Source: Ornithinibacillus gellani
Lineage (GTDB): Bacteria > Bacillota > Bacilli > Bacillales > Amphibacillaceae
DNA length: 64,000 nucleotides
NCBI RefSeq assembly: GCF_003730295.1
Contig: NZ_QTSZ01000037.1
Span: forward strand, 1 to 64,000
Direction of reading: 5' to 3'
Shown: positions 29,501 through 37,575 of the stretch, in pieces
Position numbering within the stretch: the stretch's first letter is position 1
Layout of the letters: each line of letters opens with the position of its first letter
Position numbers and translations under genes: made by a program
Notes under the pieces: model-generated
Seen by the model: the letters and a program-made list of their open reading frames with translations, nothing else
What the model was told of the DNA's origin: nothing
Database searches by the model: none

Positions 29501-30217
29501 GATTTGGAATATCATTTGAAACAAATCCAACAAAAAATAGAAAAGCAGTTATATTATACTGCAGAACGTATGGCTATTCGGTTTCATGACTTCTTTAAGG
29601 AAACATTCAATCCAACCACAATAACTGAATCAGGTAGACACGCGGCAAAACAATTGAAAGCTTGCTTGAAAGAACTGCTTGATTATACTGGCTATGAGTT
29701 GCTGCAAGAGGTACGTGCTGTGTCATTGCGTGTAGAAAGTGTGATGCGTGAACAGCTGGAAGAGGCAAATCTGAAGTGGAACGAACAATTGCGAGCAGTG
29801 GACTCGCAAATGGTTCTCTCAGGAATGACAAGGCAGGATTGGGAAAGCCCGTCCTATCCGCAGGCACTGACTGCGGTGGATATGCGGGATTTTGATCATT
29901 GCCTTTCCGCTTTTAAAGGTACGAAGGCATTTTTCGTAAAAAATGAAAAGGAACAAATGAAGGAATCTCTATATGAAGTACTTGAGGAGGAAATCAAACA
30001 ATACTTGGCTTCTATGCAGCAAATAATGGAGGAATCTTTTGTTAAACAATGGAAACAAGCAGCTCAAATGCGAATAGATCGCATTAATCAGGAGATTACA
30101 TCTTATACAGACAGTCAGTTGCGTATCATGGCTGAAACGGTGGATCAATCTGTATTAGAGGAAAAACATCAGCTGCTTCAGAACATTTTACAGGAAGTGC
30201 AGGAAAAAGGAGACTAA
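26573..30217 (+). CDS. dynA: Double dynamin-like GTPase (DynA/YpbR)
   Basis: A 1214-residue protein with two complete dynamin modules. The first P-loop is GHFSAGKSS at about 53-61 with DTPGIDAADD near 143; the second is GAFSAGKSS near 633 with DTPGAD near 790. Between and after them are long helical stretches. B. subtilis DynA tethers and fuses membranes and protects against membrane stress and phage. The start is TTG 26573 after AGAAGGGA; an earlier in-frame TTG (26546) lacks a site. It is followed after 3 bases by ypcP, the same neighbour as in B. subtilis. Confidence 0.93.
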   Translation: MTVRDVELAAITPEKIAAAYQTIKNHGDDANADKMIDLYQKLMDHELTVAFAGHFSAGKSSMINALLGKDMLPKSPIPTSANIVKITSGKGTARVYFHEAPPVDYKEPYDLDVIRDYCMDKNSIKKIELSASDPILPPQAALMDTPGIDAADDADRLITESSMHLADFMFYVMDYNHVQSEVNLQFLKEVQELGIPYAIIINQIDKHREEEITFLNFEKSIKQTFDQWQVTPQQIFFTSLIDTHHPLNQFSLVQERLKQIYTISESKWMKSMERSLQQIAKDHRQYLDQEADEQVQEYEGLDDLSKLETRLAETLDHMQELKDKQASLEQAFRFIVDQTLKNAYMMPADLRELAKDFLESQQSQFKVGLFGSKRKTAEEKQERLRRFLEPLQKGMETNIQWKLRDKWTELLHAYDLNTSTVMDKLQKVHVNYEATDLQRLIKPGAEINGNYILHYTNDVSADMKQKWKQASQTILRLIQDTYISQTASTYQKLQEESEKGKQQLRERKQLNEVHSVWDEKRAELSKQLEHPDPKEETLTWLQEQYMHMQKPQNIQADMQVSIASKKSTPVHVSNTEVDKQVSGKYVSIERMVELLTQARSITKAVAGMEAIREDLDDKQARLANRSITVALFGAFSAGKSSFANAILEEAILPTSPNPTTAVINRIMPVTTEHPHGTVSIQFKDEETLINDIVAITDKLSPEKSSLQSLLHWVRTKQIDQSPVLHKPHRAFLSAVLAGESNNSKFIGSKLTITLKDFAAFVTDETKACFIESVNLYYDCSITRQGIILVDTPGADSINARHTNVAFDYIKNADVILYVTYYNHAFSRADRDFLKQLGRVKESFELDKMFFIINAADLSAHDDELKLVENYVHDQLVQMGIRHPKLYPLSSKRALENIQQKQQMDQQMRLFDSSFQSFIQADLARLMIASATVELHRAEKALAGYIHALNLDEQEKAERQKALQVNCERMVQEVARMDLEYHLKQIQQKIEKQLYYTAERMAIRFHDFFKETFNPTTITESGRHAAKQLKACLKELLDYTGYELLQEVRAVSLRVESVMREQLEEANLKWNEQLRAVDSQMVLSGMTRQDWESPSYPQALTAVDMRDFDHCLSAFKGTKAFFVKNEKEQMKESLYEVLEEEIKQYLASMQQIMEESFVKQWKQAAQMRIDRINQEITSYTDSQLRIMAETVDQSVLEEKHQLLQNILQEVQEKGD

Positions 30218-30220
30218 ACA

Positions 30221-31081
30221 ATGCGACAAAAAATATTACTTGTGGACGGAATGGCCTTATTATTTAGGGGATTCTACGCAACAAGCTTTCGTGGTAATTT
30301 CATGTACACCAGTTCAGGTGTACCAACAAATGGGGTTTATCAGTTTTTACGATACCTATTAAACGCAGTTGATACATTTCAACCAACTCATGTTATTTGC
30401 TGCTGGGATATGGGGAGCAAAACATTTCGGACAGATTTATATGAGAATTACAAAGCAAATCGCGGGGCACCTCCGGAGGAATTAATTCCGCAATTTGACC
30501 TCGTTAAAGAAGTAGTAGATGCCTTTAATATGCCTAACATTGGCCTGGAAAACTTCGAAGCAGATGATTGTATTGGCACATTGGCGAGAACCTATGCTGA
30601 GACAGATTCGGTTCTTATATTAACAGGTGACCATGATATCCTGCAGCTGGTAGATGAGCATATTCAAGTAGCGATAATGAAAAAAGGCCAAGGCAATTAT
30701 GAAGTATTTAATGTAGATAATTTTTATGAGAAAAAAGGAATTCATCCATACCAGATGGTTGATTTAAAAGGTTTAATGGGTGACTCCGCTGACAATTATC
30801 CAGGTGTCAAAGGAATTGGTGAAAAAACGGCATTAAAGCTATTACAGGAGCATGAAACAATTGATCAATTACTGGAGAATTTAGATACCTTGCCTAAAGG
30901 AATTCAAACGAAGGTTAGGGATAACTTAGACATGCTTCAGCTGTCAAGAACCTTGGCAGAAATTAAATGTGATGTGCCAGTTGCTTGTCCTTTGGATGAT
31001 GCAAGATGGCAATATGATAAACCAACCGTAGAAGCAAAATTTATGGAGCTGGAATTTACTCGGCTTACCAAATTAATTTAA
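30221..31081 (+). CDS. ypcP: 5'-3' exonuclease (Pol I N-terminal type)
   Basis: A 286-residue FEN-type nuclease like the 5' exonuclease domain of DNA polymerase I. Acidic metal ligands are seen in LLVDGMALLFRGFYA, NFEADDCIGTLA, LTGDHDILQLV and GLMGDSADNYPGVKGIGEKTA (helix-hairpin-helix). It removes RNA primers and flaps. It is 3 bases downstream of the dynamin stop (AAAGGAG inside that gene end). Confidence 0.94.
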   Translation: MRQKILLVDGMALLFRGFYATSFRGNFMYTSSGVPTNGVYQFLRYLLNAVDTFQPTHVICCWDMGSKTFRTDLYENYKANRGAPPEELIPQFDLVKEVVDAFNMPNIGLENFEADDCIGTLARTYAETDSVLILTGDHDILQLVDEHIQVAIMKKGQGNYEVFNVDNFYEKKGIHPYQMVDLKGLMGDSADNYPGVKGIGEKTALKLLQEHETIDQLLENLDTLPKGIQTKVRDNLDMLQLSRTLAEIKCDVPVACPLDDARWQYDKPTVEAKFMELEFTRLTKLI

Positions 31082-31094
31082 TATATCTTTTGAG

Positions 31095-31130
31095 AATAGT
31101 CTTTGCCACGCTGCAAGGGCTATTTTTTTA
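31095..31130 (+). terminator. Terminator after ypcP
   Basis: Twelve-bp stem 31095-31106 with 31113-31124 (including G-T pairs) and T7 tail, 14 bases after the ypcP stop. Confidence 0.88.
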
Positions 31131-31160
31131 TGCCTCATGATATACCCTGCGCACTTTAGT

Positions 31161-31223
31161 ATATACCCCTCTCTATTTATAACATACCCCTATTAGGTAT
31201 ATTATAAATAGAGAGGGGTATAT
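31161..31223. repeat. 63-bp near-perfect palindrome with ATACCCC/GGGGTAT motifs
   Basis: Arms 31161-31182 and 31202-31223 are a perfect 22-bp inverted repeat. The 19-base centre holds ATACC/GGTAT (31184-31188 with 31196-31200) on the same symmetry axis at 31192. There is no T tract on either side, so it is not a standard terminator. It lies in the gap between the ypcP terminator and the DUF1657 gene. Confidence 0.85.
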
Positions 31224-31324
31224 CGCTTGTTGGTGGAGGTATAGGTTGGGAGGAGGAGGGTATGTAAGGATTAACTTATATTCTTGCACCAATTGGATAG
31301 CATAAGGAAAGGAGGTGAAGATGA

Positions 31325-31528
31325 ATGACAGTTGCAACACAAATGCAGCAAGCCATTGCCAGTTGCCAAAGTGTTTTGGCTAACTTAAATACATTTGCTC
31401 TTGAAACTGAGGACCAAAATGTGAAGAAAATGTATCAAACGTTGGCCCAGCAGCAGCAGGTGATTTTAGACAATTTGGATGCACGATTTTCTTATATTAA
31501 AGCAGAGGAACCACAATTTAATGAGTAA
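31325..31528 (+). CDS. DUF1657 small protein
   Basis: A 67-residue protein starting MTVATQMQQAIASCQSVLANLNTFALETEDQ, the typical DUF1657 sequence; the C-terminus FSYIKAEEPQFNE also fits. The family is common in spore formers and often sits beside spoVA and related genes, suggesting a spore role. Here it is solitary. The ribosome site GGAAAGGAGGTGA is very strong. Confidence 0.9.
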   Translation: MTVATQMQQAIASCQSVLANLNTFALETEDQNVKKMYQTLAQQQQVILDNLDARFSYIKAEEPQFNE

Positions 31529-31540
31529 TGTATAAATGAA

Positions 31541-31581
31541 GACGAAGCCTGCATGCAGTGATAGCATGTCAGGCTTCATTA
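31541..31581 (+). terminator. Hairpin after the DUF1657 gene
   Basis: Stem GAAGCCTGCATGC with GCATGTCAGGCTTC (one bulged base), 12 bases after the stop. The T tail is weak (ATTAGG), so termination may be partial. Confidence 0.6.
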
Positions 31582-31716
31582 GGTTCTATTCGGACATTAG
31601 TTGGAAAGTATGATATATCGAACGGGAATAAGCCATTTGATGTATTGATGTTCGCTTTGCAATAATGGTATAATTTAGTCGGTTTATGCATTTATTTTGC
31701 TGTAGGAGGTTGGGGA

Positions 31717-32370
31717 ATGCGGAAGAGCAAGATATTAATCGTACTCATGATTGGATTTGCCATGTTATTCACTTTAGGCGCCTGTGGATCCAATTCGGAT
31801 GAATCTGCCAATGACAAAGACAAAGAAGAATATCCAGATTCAGTTAAGGAAAATCCGGAAGTTACCATTACAATGGAAAATGACAATGAAATTGTTTTGG
31901 AGTTGTATCCTGAGGTTGCTCCTAATACGGTTGCAAACTTTGTTTCACTAGTGGAAGACGGTTTCTATGATGGATTGATTTTTCATCGTGTTATTCCAGG
32001 CTTTATGATACAAGGTGGAGATCCAGACGGAATCGGTACAGGTGGTCCAGGGTATGCTATTAAAGGTGAATTCAGTGCTAATGGAATTGAAAATAATCTG
32101 GAACATGAACGTGGTGTGTTATCCATGGCTCGTTCACAAGCACCAGATTCTGCTGGATCCCAATTTTTCATCATGACGAAAACATCACCACGTTTAGATG
32201 GTGAATATGCAGCATTTGGTAAAGTAATCGATGGTATGGATGCCGTAGATGAAATTGTGAATGCCGAACGTGATGCTGTAGATAAGCCATTAGAAGATCA
32301 GAAAATGAAATCCGTAACGGTTGATACAAAAGGATTTACATATCCTGAACCGGAAAAAGCAGAAGAATAA
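31717..32370 (+). CDS. Cyclophilin-type peptidyl-prolyl isomerase, lipoprotein
   Basis: A 217-residue protein with a lipoprotein signal: hydrophobic stretch then LGAC with lipidated Cys23. An acidic linker leads to a cyclophilin domain with FHRVIPGFMIQGGDP, GVLSMARSQAPDSAGSQFF and LDGEYAAFGKVIDGMD. It should assist protein folding at the outer face of the membrane. Start ATG 31717 follows GTAGGAGG. Confidence 0.93.
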   Translation: MRKSKILIVLMIGFAMLFTLGACGSNSDESANDKDKEEYPDSVKENPEVTITMENDNEIVLELYPEVAPNTVANFVSLVEDGFYDGLIFHRVIPGFMIQGGDPDGIGTGGPGYAIKGEFSANGIENNLEHERGVLSMARSQAPDSAGSQFFIMTKTSPRLDGEYAAFGKVIDGMDAVDEIVNAERDAVDKPLEDQKMKSVTVDTKGFTYPEPEKAEE

Positions 32371-32375
32371 TTAAT

Positions 32376-32405
32376 AAAACCAGCAAATGCTGCTGGTTTT
32401 TTGTT
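32376..32405 (+). terminator. Terminator after the cyclophilin gene
   Basis: Ten-bp stem AAAACCAGCA (32376-32385) with TGCTGGTTTT (32391-32400), then TTTTG. Confidence 0.88.
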
Positions 32406-32469
32406 TGCTACGTATGCAACAACTGAATAGAAGGGAATCATCCATGACGGTTTCATTAAAAATAATTTC

Positions 32470-32502
<33 letters not shown>

Positions 32503-32566
32503 TGAGTAGGTTATTTCATAACCAAGTATACTTATGATATTGAGATATTTTTAAAAAATGGATTAC

Positions 32567-32608
32567 ATCGCATACAAATATTATTTATATCATGTATGCG
32601 ATGTTTTA
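32567..32608. terminator. Hairpin between cyclophilin and yhfW genes
   Basis: Perfect 11-bp stem CATCGCATACA (32567-32577) with TGTATGCGATG (32593-32603). TTTTAAT follows on the plus strand; on the minus strand a T run comes later. It probably serves the convergent oxidoreductase gene. Confidence 0.55.
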
Positions 32609-32618
32609 ATAAGTTATT

Positions 32619-34136
32619 TTAATCCCGTTTGTCCAATGGTTTGTTAGCTGGACCTTCGATTACTTCACCAGTGTATGCAAATCTTGATCCATGACATGGA
32701 CAATCCCAAGTTCTTTCTGCAGCATTCCAGGCAACTTCACAGCCTAAATGTGTGCATGTTGTATCCACCATATGAATTTGTTGCTCTAAATCCTTGTATA
32801 CACCAGTCCGTTTTCCATCAATATCGGTTATCACTGCTTGATCAGGTGCTAAATGATCGATTGATTGCTGATTAGACGATAATTTTCCTTTTACAAGATG
32901 TTTTGCTACATCTGCATTGATGGAAGCGAATGTTCGCACAGACGGATCTGCTTGAAAACGTGCAGGCAAAAATACATTCTCATATGGAGAAGATCGCTCT
33001 AATATTCGATCACATAGCATGATTGCTGCGATTGTACCATTGGTTATTCCCCATTTTCTAAAACCAGTTGCAGTGAAAACACGATGTTGCTTTTTGGTAA
33101 CAGGTCCGATATATGGTAATTTATCTAATGTTGTGTAATCCTGGGCGGACCAGTGATAACATATTTCTGTAGGTTGGAAATTTTTCTCTGCATATTGTTC
33201 CAATGCTGCATAATGCTTTGTTGTTGATTCTCCCTGTCCTGTTTTATGCTGTTCCCCCACTAATATCCATAGGTCCTCCCCGTTCTCTGGTGTTGTACGG
33301 ATAGAATGGGTTGGATTTTCAGCATTGATATATATTCCGCCTGGATACATCTTATTTGTTTTAAAAGCGACAGCATAGGCTCTTTCTGCATACATTCTTG
33401 TCGGATAAAAGCCTTGTCCATCATAAAATGGATAATGTGACGCTTGTATCACATAATCACAAATGATGCGGTGCCCCTCGTCTGTTACAATTGCAGGGTT
33501 TTTATTGTATTCCACATCAACTGCAGTTGTATGTTCAAAGATTTGTATATTGCTTCCGCAAGCCCCCAATAGGCCTGTTAAATACTTTAATGGATGAAAT
33601 TGAGCTTGCTCTTTCATCATCAGTGCACCATGTATGGGAAGCTGTAATGGTATTTCGGAAAGGTATTCATGGGGAATATTGAGTGTTTCATATGCTTGCA
33701 GCTCTGTTTCCAGCTTTTGCACACTTTGTTCCGTCTCTGCAAATATATACGCGTGCTCGGATTGATGATCACAATCGATTTGTAAAGCTTTGCTTGTTTC
33801 GTCCATGTACCGTTTGGCTTCTGTATTTGCTTCATAATATAACTTAGCCTTTTCGGTTCCAAAATGCTGGATGAGCTCATCATAAATGATTCCATGCTGT
33901 GCAGTGATCTTTGCGGTTGTATGACCGGTTGTTCCATTTAAAATGACACCAGCATCTATTAAAGCAACAGAAACATTCTGCTTGGATAGCTCGTATGCAG
34001 CGGTGATACCAGTTATCCCGCCACCTACAATTCCAACATCTGCTTTAATGGTTTCAGTTAGTGGCGGATAGGACGGAAATTCGATGGATTGTCGCCAAAA
34101 TGTTTTGGGAAAAGGTCGGATAGGTTGCTTGCTCAT
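32619..34136 (-). CDS. yhfW: FAD-dependent oxidoreductase with C-terminal Rieske domain
   Basis: A 505-residue protein. An N-terminal DAO-type FAD domain begins [20 protein letters not shown]. The C-terminal 100 residues are a Rieske [2Fe-2S] domain with [11 protein letters not shown] and CPCHGSRF. This domain order and length match YhfW of B. subtilis; substrate and electron partner are unknown. ATG 34136 follows AAAGGAGAA. It lies downstream of a hemerythrin-like gene and the nitrate reductase operon on the same strand. Confidence 0.9.
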   Translation of the reverse strand: MSKQPIRPFPKTFWRQSIEFPSYPPLTETIKADVGIVGGGITGITAAYELSKQNVSVALIDAGVILNGTTGHTTAKITAQHGIIYDELIQHFGTEKAKLYYEANTEAKRYMDETSKALQIDCDHQSEHAYIFAETEQSVQKLETELQAYETLNIPHEYLSEIPLQLPIHGALMMKEQAQFHPLKYLTGLLGACGSNIQIFEHTTAVDVEYNKNPAIVTDEGHRIICDYVIQASHYPFYDGQGFYPTRMYAERAYAVAFKTNKMYPGGIYINAENPTHSIRTTPENGEDLWILVGEQHKTGQGESTTKHYAALEQYAEKNFQPTEICYHWSAQDYTTLDKLPYIGPVTKKQHRVFTATGFRKWGITNGTIAAIMLCDRILERSSPYENVFLPARFQADPSVRTFASINADVAKHLVKGKLSSNQQSIDHLAPDQAVITDIDGKRTGVYKDLEQQIHMVDTTCTHLGCEVAWNAAERTWDCPCHGSRFAYTGEVIEGPANKPLDKRD

Positions 34137-34195
34137 TGTCCAGTTCTCCTTTATAAATTTCGTACCATTAGTTTTACCTATAACGACTTTTATAT

Positions 34196-34230
34196 GAAAA
34201 AAACCACCCAGCAAATAGATCCAGGTGGTT
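34196..34230 (-). terminator. Terminator of the hemerythrin-like gene
   Basis: Read on the minus strand, AACCACC pairs with GGTGGTT and is followed by TTTTTTTC. It lies between the hemerythrin-like gene and yhfW, so the two are probably separate transcripts. Confidence 0.75.
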
Positions 34231-34241
34231 CCTAAAAAGGA

Positions 34242-34670
34242 TTATTCTTCTAATAGTAATCTTTCCTCGTCCCGACTATGGATTTCATTCACAATTAACA
34301 ACGATTGGAATTGATCGAGCACCAATTTGGTGACATGATGATTTTCCTTAAATTGTGTTTTTATTTTGTCCAATATTATCCGAAGCAGATCATGGTCACG
34401 CGTGAGCATATGGATTTCTTTTTGTAATTGCGGATTTTCCTCGGCTATTTCCACATATAGTCCTTCTTCTTCTGCATCAGCATGGGCAATCACTCGTGTT
34501 TCCCAGTATTCTATCAAGACATCCGCTGCTGTGCGGCATTCATCATCACGTTCCTGCTGAAATAATTGATTGACTACATCTGTTAAATCTCGAGCTTCTG
34601 CATATGCACCATCATGGATAGAGCGATGCGCAGCGAGTTTTCGTAAGGCTGGACCAGTTGCCATAATCAT
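34242..34670 (-). CDS. Hemerythrin HHE-domain protein
   Basis: A 142-residue all-helical protein with spaced metal-type histidines: HRSIHDGAYAEA, VIAHADAEEEGLY, MLTRDHDLLR and the C-terminal EIHSRDEERLL. The His/Glu pattern suggests a diiron HHE site that could bind oxygen or NO. It is 88 bases downstream of narI on the same strand, which points to anaerobic or nitrosative conditions. The start may be ATG 34670 or 34664; AGGGGGAA precedes both. Confidence 0.82.
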   Translation of the reverse strand: MIMATGPALRKLAAHRSIHDGAYAEARDLTDVVNQLFQQERDDECRTAADVLIEYWETRVIAHADAEEEGLYVEIAEENPQLQKEIHMLTRDHDLLRIILDKIKTQFKENHHVTKLVLDQFQSLLIVNEIHSRDEERLLLEE

Positions 34671-34714
34671 ACTTCCCCCTATTCATTTCTTTTTGACTAC
34701 CTAATCGTAACGAA

Positions 34715-34743
34715 GGTTGTCATCAAAGGTCCTGATGACAACC
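34715..34743 (-). terminator. Hairpin after narI
   Basis: Perfect 11-bp stem GGTTGTCATCA (34715-34725) with TGATGACAACC (34733-34743), 15 bases after the narI stop. The T tail on the minus strand is poor, so read-through into the hemerythrin-like gene is possible. Confidence 0.6.
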
Positions 34744-34758
34744 ATTCAAACCATCGTA

Positions 34759-35496
34759 TTACTTCGATGAAACGTCGTATTTCGTTTTAGTTTTTGGTGT
34801 GCCATATGGTTTGGCATTGCGATATACGACATAGTTACGGTTTAAATACTTTAATGGCAGGCTGAACACGTGCACGAGACGGGTAAATGGCCAGATTGCA
34901 AATAATACAAATGCCAATGTTACATGTAATTGAAAACCGATTGGTGCTTGAGCCATGGAAGCAACCATCGCTTGGGATGGTTGAAATGTAAGTAACTCTC
35001 TCACCCACGGACCAATGACAACACGATAGTCAAAGGTGCCACCTGATGCAGTATATCCTGCGGTATTTGTAAAACCGACTAACACGACAATGCCCAGCAT
35101 GATCAGTGCAACATAGTCGCTTGGTGAACTATTTTTTACTACTCTTTTTACAGAAACCCTCCGCAAGAATAAAAAGAATCCACCAACAACAACTGCTAAG
35201 CCTGCTAAACCACCAAACCAAATAGCACCGAAATGATAATATTCATCTGTAATGCCAATGGTATCAAACCAAAGCTTTGGTATCAGCAAACCACCTACAT
35301 GGCCGAGAAATACAAAGATGATTCCCCAATGAAATACCGTACTTCCAAATCGCAGCCTCTTTTGCTCTAAAAATTGGCTTGATTTTGCTGTCCAACCGAA
35401 TTGGTCCTTATTATAACGGTATATATGTCCAAGGACAAAAATGGTCATGGATATATATGGAAATACTATCCAAAGAAAGATATCCAGACTTGTCAT
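34759..35496 (-). CDS. narI: Respiratory nitrate reductase gamma subunit (cytochrome b)
   Basis: A 245-residue membrane protein with five hydrophobic helices, starting MTSLDIFLWIVFPYISMTIFVLGHIYRY. Histidines suited to two b-hemes are seen in the GHIYRY, FHWGIIFVFLGHVGG and LHVTLAF / RLVHVFSLP segments. It oxidises menaquinol and passes electrons to NarH. AAGGGGTGG precedes the start; narJ is 20 bases upstream. Confidence 0.95.
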   Translation of the reverse strand: MTSLDIFLWIVFPYISMTIFVLGHIYRYNKDQFGWTAKSSQFLEQKRLRFGSTVFHWGIIFVFLGHVGGLLIPKLWFDTIGITDEYYHFGAIWFGGLAGLAVVVGGFFLFLRRVSVKRVVKNSSPSDYVALIMLGIVVLVGFTNTAGYTASGGTFDYRVVIGPWVRELLTFQPSQAMVASMAQAPIGFQLHVTLAFVLFAIWPFTRLVHVFSLPLKYLNRNYVVYRNAKPYGTPKTKTKYDVSSK

Positions 35497-35516
35497 GGTG
35501 CTTCCACCCCTTTAAA

Positions 35517-36050
35517 TTAAGATACTTTAGCATCCTGTAAGACATCATGAGCAACTTCCAAAGCTGCTTTTATCAAAAAATGATAGCTGCTATCGTTCTT
35601 AACGAGGTCCTTATCCAACTGCTTAAAGGAATTATAATGCAGCTGTAAGAGACGAATCGTGTATTTTTCATCGGCAACAGCTAAAAACTCTAAAATCATT
35701 GGCACATAATCCGGTAATTCATTCGTTTCTGTTTCCACATCAGAATCAGAAAAAATTTGTCTTAATTTTACCAATGCTGCCCCTCTGTCACGTGAATCTT
35801 TAAAAACATTGTAGGTCAAATTTAAAGTTGTAACTCCGTGAAAATCAAAGGTATTCACATATATTTTGCATAAGTCTTCAAATGAGTGAGATTCCAGATA
35901 GTGTATAAAGGATTGAATGTACATCTTTGCTGGTAGCTGTTCAATCGTTTCAACCTCTTGCTTTATTTCAGGTAGCATATCCATCCATTCTTTTTCTGGA
36001 TAATGCATGAATACGGAAACGAGTTTAAAAACCTTTTGGTGCGTTTTCAT
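35517..36050 (-). CDS. narJ: Nitrate reductase assembly chaperone NarJ
   Basis: A 177-residue TorD/NarJ-family protein starting MKTHQKVFKLVSVFMHYPEKEW. It should hold NarGH while the molybdenum cofactor is inserted. ATG 36050 was chosen because GGAGGGAA lies 7 bases upstream and the start fits the family. It overlaps the end of narH by 26 bases in another frame. Confidence 0.93.
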   Translation of the reverse strand: MKTHQKVFKLVSVFMHYPEKEWMDMLPEIKQEVETIEQLPAKMYIQSFIHYLESHSFEDLCKIYVNTFDFHGVTTLNLTYNVFKDSRDRGAALVKLRQIFSDSDVETETNELPDYVPMILEFLAVADEKYTIRLLQLHYNSFKQLDKDLVKNDSSYHFLIKAALEVAHDVLQDAKVS

Positions 36051-37575
36051 CCAATTCCCTCCAAAATCCGCTTTCATAATACGAAAGAGGGTCTGCGTCT
36101 TGTGGGCTTCCACCCATACAGCTTCTGCATGCTTCCATGAAGTCAAAGCCTGCAGTACCTTGGCGTAAATGCATGTCTCCAGCATCTTCGCGGTGAGATT
36201 TCGGAATGACATATCGATCTTCGTATTTTGCAATCGCAGATAACTGATACATTTCTTCAGCCGTTTCCTCTGTCATCCCAGCCTCTGTAAGGATGGATCG
36301 GTCAAATTCTTTATTTAATTCCTTATAACGCATGTACGTCCGCATTGCGACAAGTTTTTGTAATACTTTTCGAATAACATCCGAATCCCCTGCAGTAAAT
36401 AAACTGGCCAAGTAATCAATTGGAATTCGGAATTGATTAATAGTCGGGAAAATAACATTCGGATCCAATGTATTCACCTGTCCCCCCATTGCGTTCATAA
36501 ATGGACTAAGTGGAGGAACATACCAGACCATAGGCATTGTTCGGTATTCCGGGTGTAGCGGAAGTGCAATTCGCTGTTCGACTGCCATTTTATAGACTGG
36601 TGATTTCTGTGCTGCCTCAATCCAATCAGCAGGAATGCCTTGTTTTAATGCTTCTTTTTGGATTTCCGGGTCGTAAGGATCCAAGAATGTTCCAAGCTGT
36701 GCTTCGTATAAATCCTTTTCATCCGGAACAGACGCCGCTTCCAAGACTTTGTCCGCATCATAAAGTACTATTCCGATATATCGTAACCGTCCAACACATG
36801 TCTCCGAACAAATGGTTGGCTGACCAGTTTCAATTCGTGGAAAACAGAAGGTACATTTTTCTGCCTTATGTGTCTTCCAGTTAAAATACACTTTCTTATA
36901 TGGGCAGCCAGTCATGCAGAATCTCCAGCTTCGGCAAGTGTCCTGGTCTACCAAGACAATTCCATCTTCTTCCCGCTTGTACATCGCACCAGATGGACAA
37001 GAGGAAACACAGGATGGATTTTGACAATGTTCACATATGCGTGGTAGATACATCATGAAAGTTTCTTCAAATTCAAATTTAATTTGTTCATCTAAATTCC
37101 GCATGTTGGGGTCTTGTTTTCCTGTTTCATGCACACCAGCCAAGTCGTCCTCCCAGTTGGGTCCCCATGTGATATCCATATATTCTCCTGTTAACTGTGA
37201 TACAGGACGGGCTACAGGCTGGTGTTCCTTTTCCGGGCTATTAATTAAATGCTCATAATCATAGGTCCAAGGCTCATAGTAATCATCGATTTGAACCAAA
37301 TCCTTATTGTAAAAAATGTTAAGTAGCTTACTAGCCTTTCCACCGGCTTTCAGCTCAAGCTTTCCATTCTTTACCTGCCAGCCACCTTTTCGCTCATCAT
37401 TATCTTCCCACCGTTTTGGATATCCCATTCCGGGCTTGGTTTCAACGTTATTCCAATACATATATTCTGTTCCTGGTCGGTTTGTCCAAGTGTTTCCACA
37501 GGTCACACTACATGTATGACAACCGATACATTTGTCCAAATTCATGACCATTCCAAATTGTGCTTTAATCTTCAA
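36025..37575 (-). CDS. narH: Respiratory nitrate reductase beta subunit (iron-sulfur)
   Basis: A 516-residue ferredoxin-like subunit. Cysteine clusters: CIGCHTCSVTC, CEHCQNPSCVSSCP, CRSWRFCMTGCP (Trp in place of one Cys, typical of the [3Fe-4S] cluster) and CTFCFPRIETGQPTIC. It relays electrons from NarI to NarG. The start is TTG 37575, matching the usual MKIKAQ opening; it overlaps the narG stop by 11 bases. Confidence 0.96.
   Translation of the reverse strand: MKIKAQFGMVMNLDKCIGCHTCSVTCGNTWTNRPGTEYMYWNNVETKPGMGYPKRWEDNDERKGGWQVKNGKLELKAGGKASKLLNIFYNKDLVQIDDYYEPWTYDYEHLINSPEKEHQPVARPVSQLTGEYMDITWGPNWEDDLAGVHETGKQDPNMRNLDEQIKFEFEETFMMYLPRICEHCQNPSCVSSCPSGAMYKREEDGIVLVDQDTCRSWRFCMTGCPYKKVYFNWKTHKAEKCTFCFPRIETGQPTICSETCVGRLRYIGIVLYDADKVLEAASVPDEKDLYEAQLGTFLDPYDPEIQKEALKQGIPADWIEAAQKSPVYKMAVEQRIALPLHPEYRTMPMVWYVPPLSPFMNAMGGQVNTLDPNVIFPTINQFRIPIDYLASLFTAGDSDVIRKVLQKLVAMRTYMRYKELNKEFDRSILTEAGMTEETAEEMYQLSAIAKYEDRYVIPKSHREDAGDMHLRQGTAGFDFMEACRSCMGGSPQDADPLSYYESGFWRELDENAPKGF

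Noticed and set aside
36051-36233. N-terminal extension of narJ into narH
   Set aside because: The extension lies wholly inside narH; the family start and a good ribosome site are at 36050.
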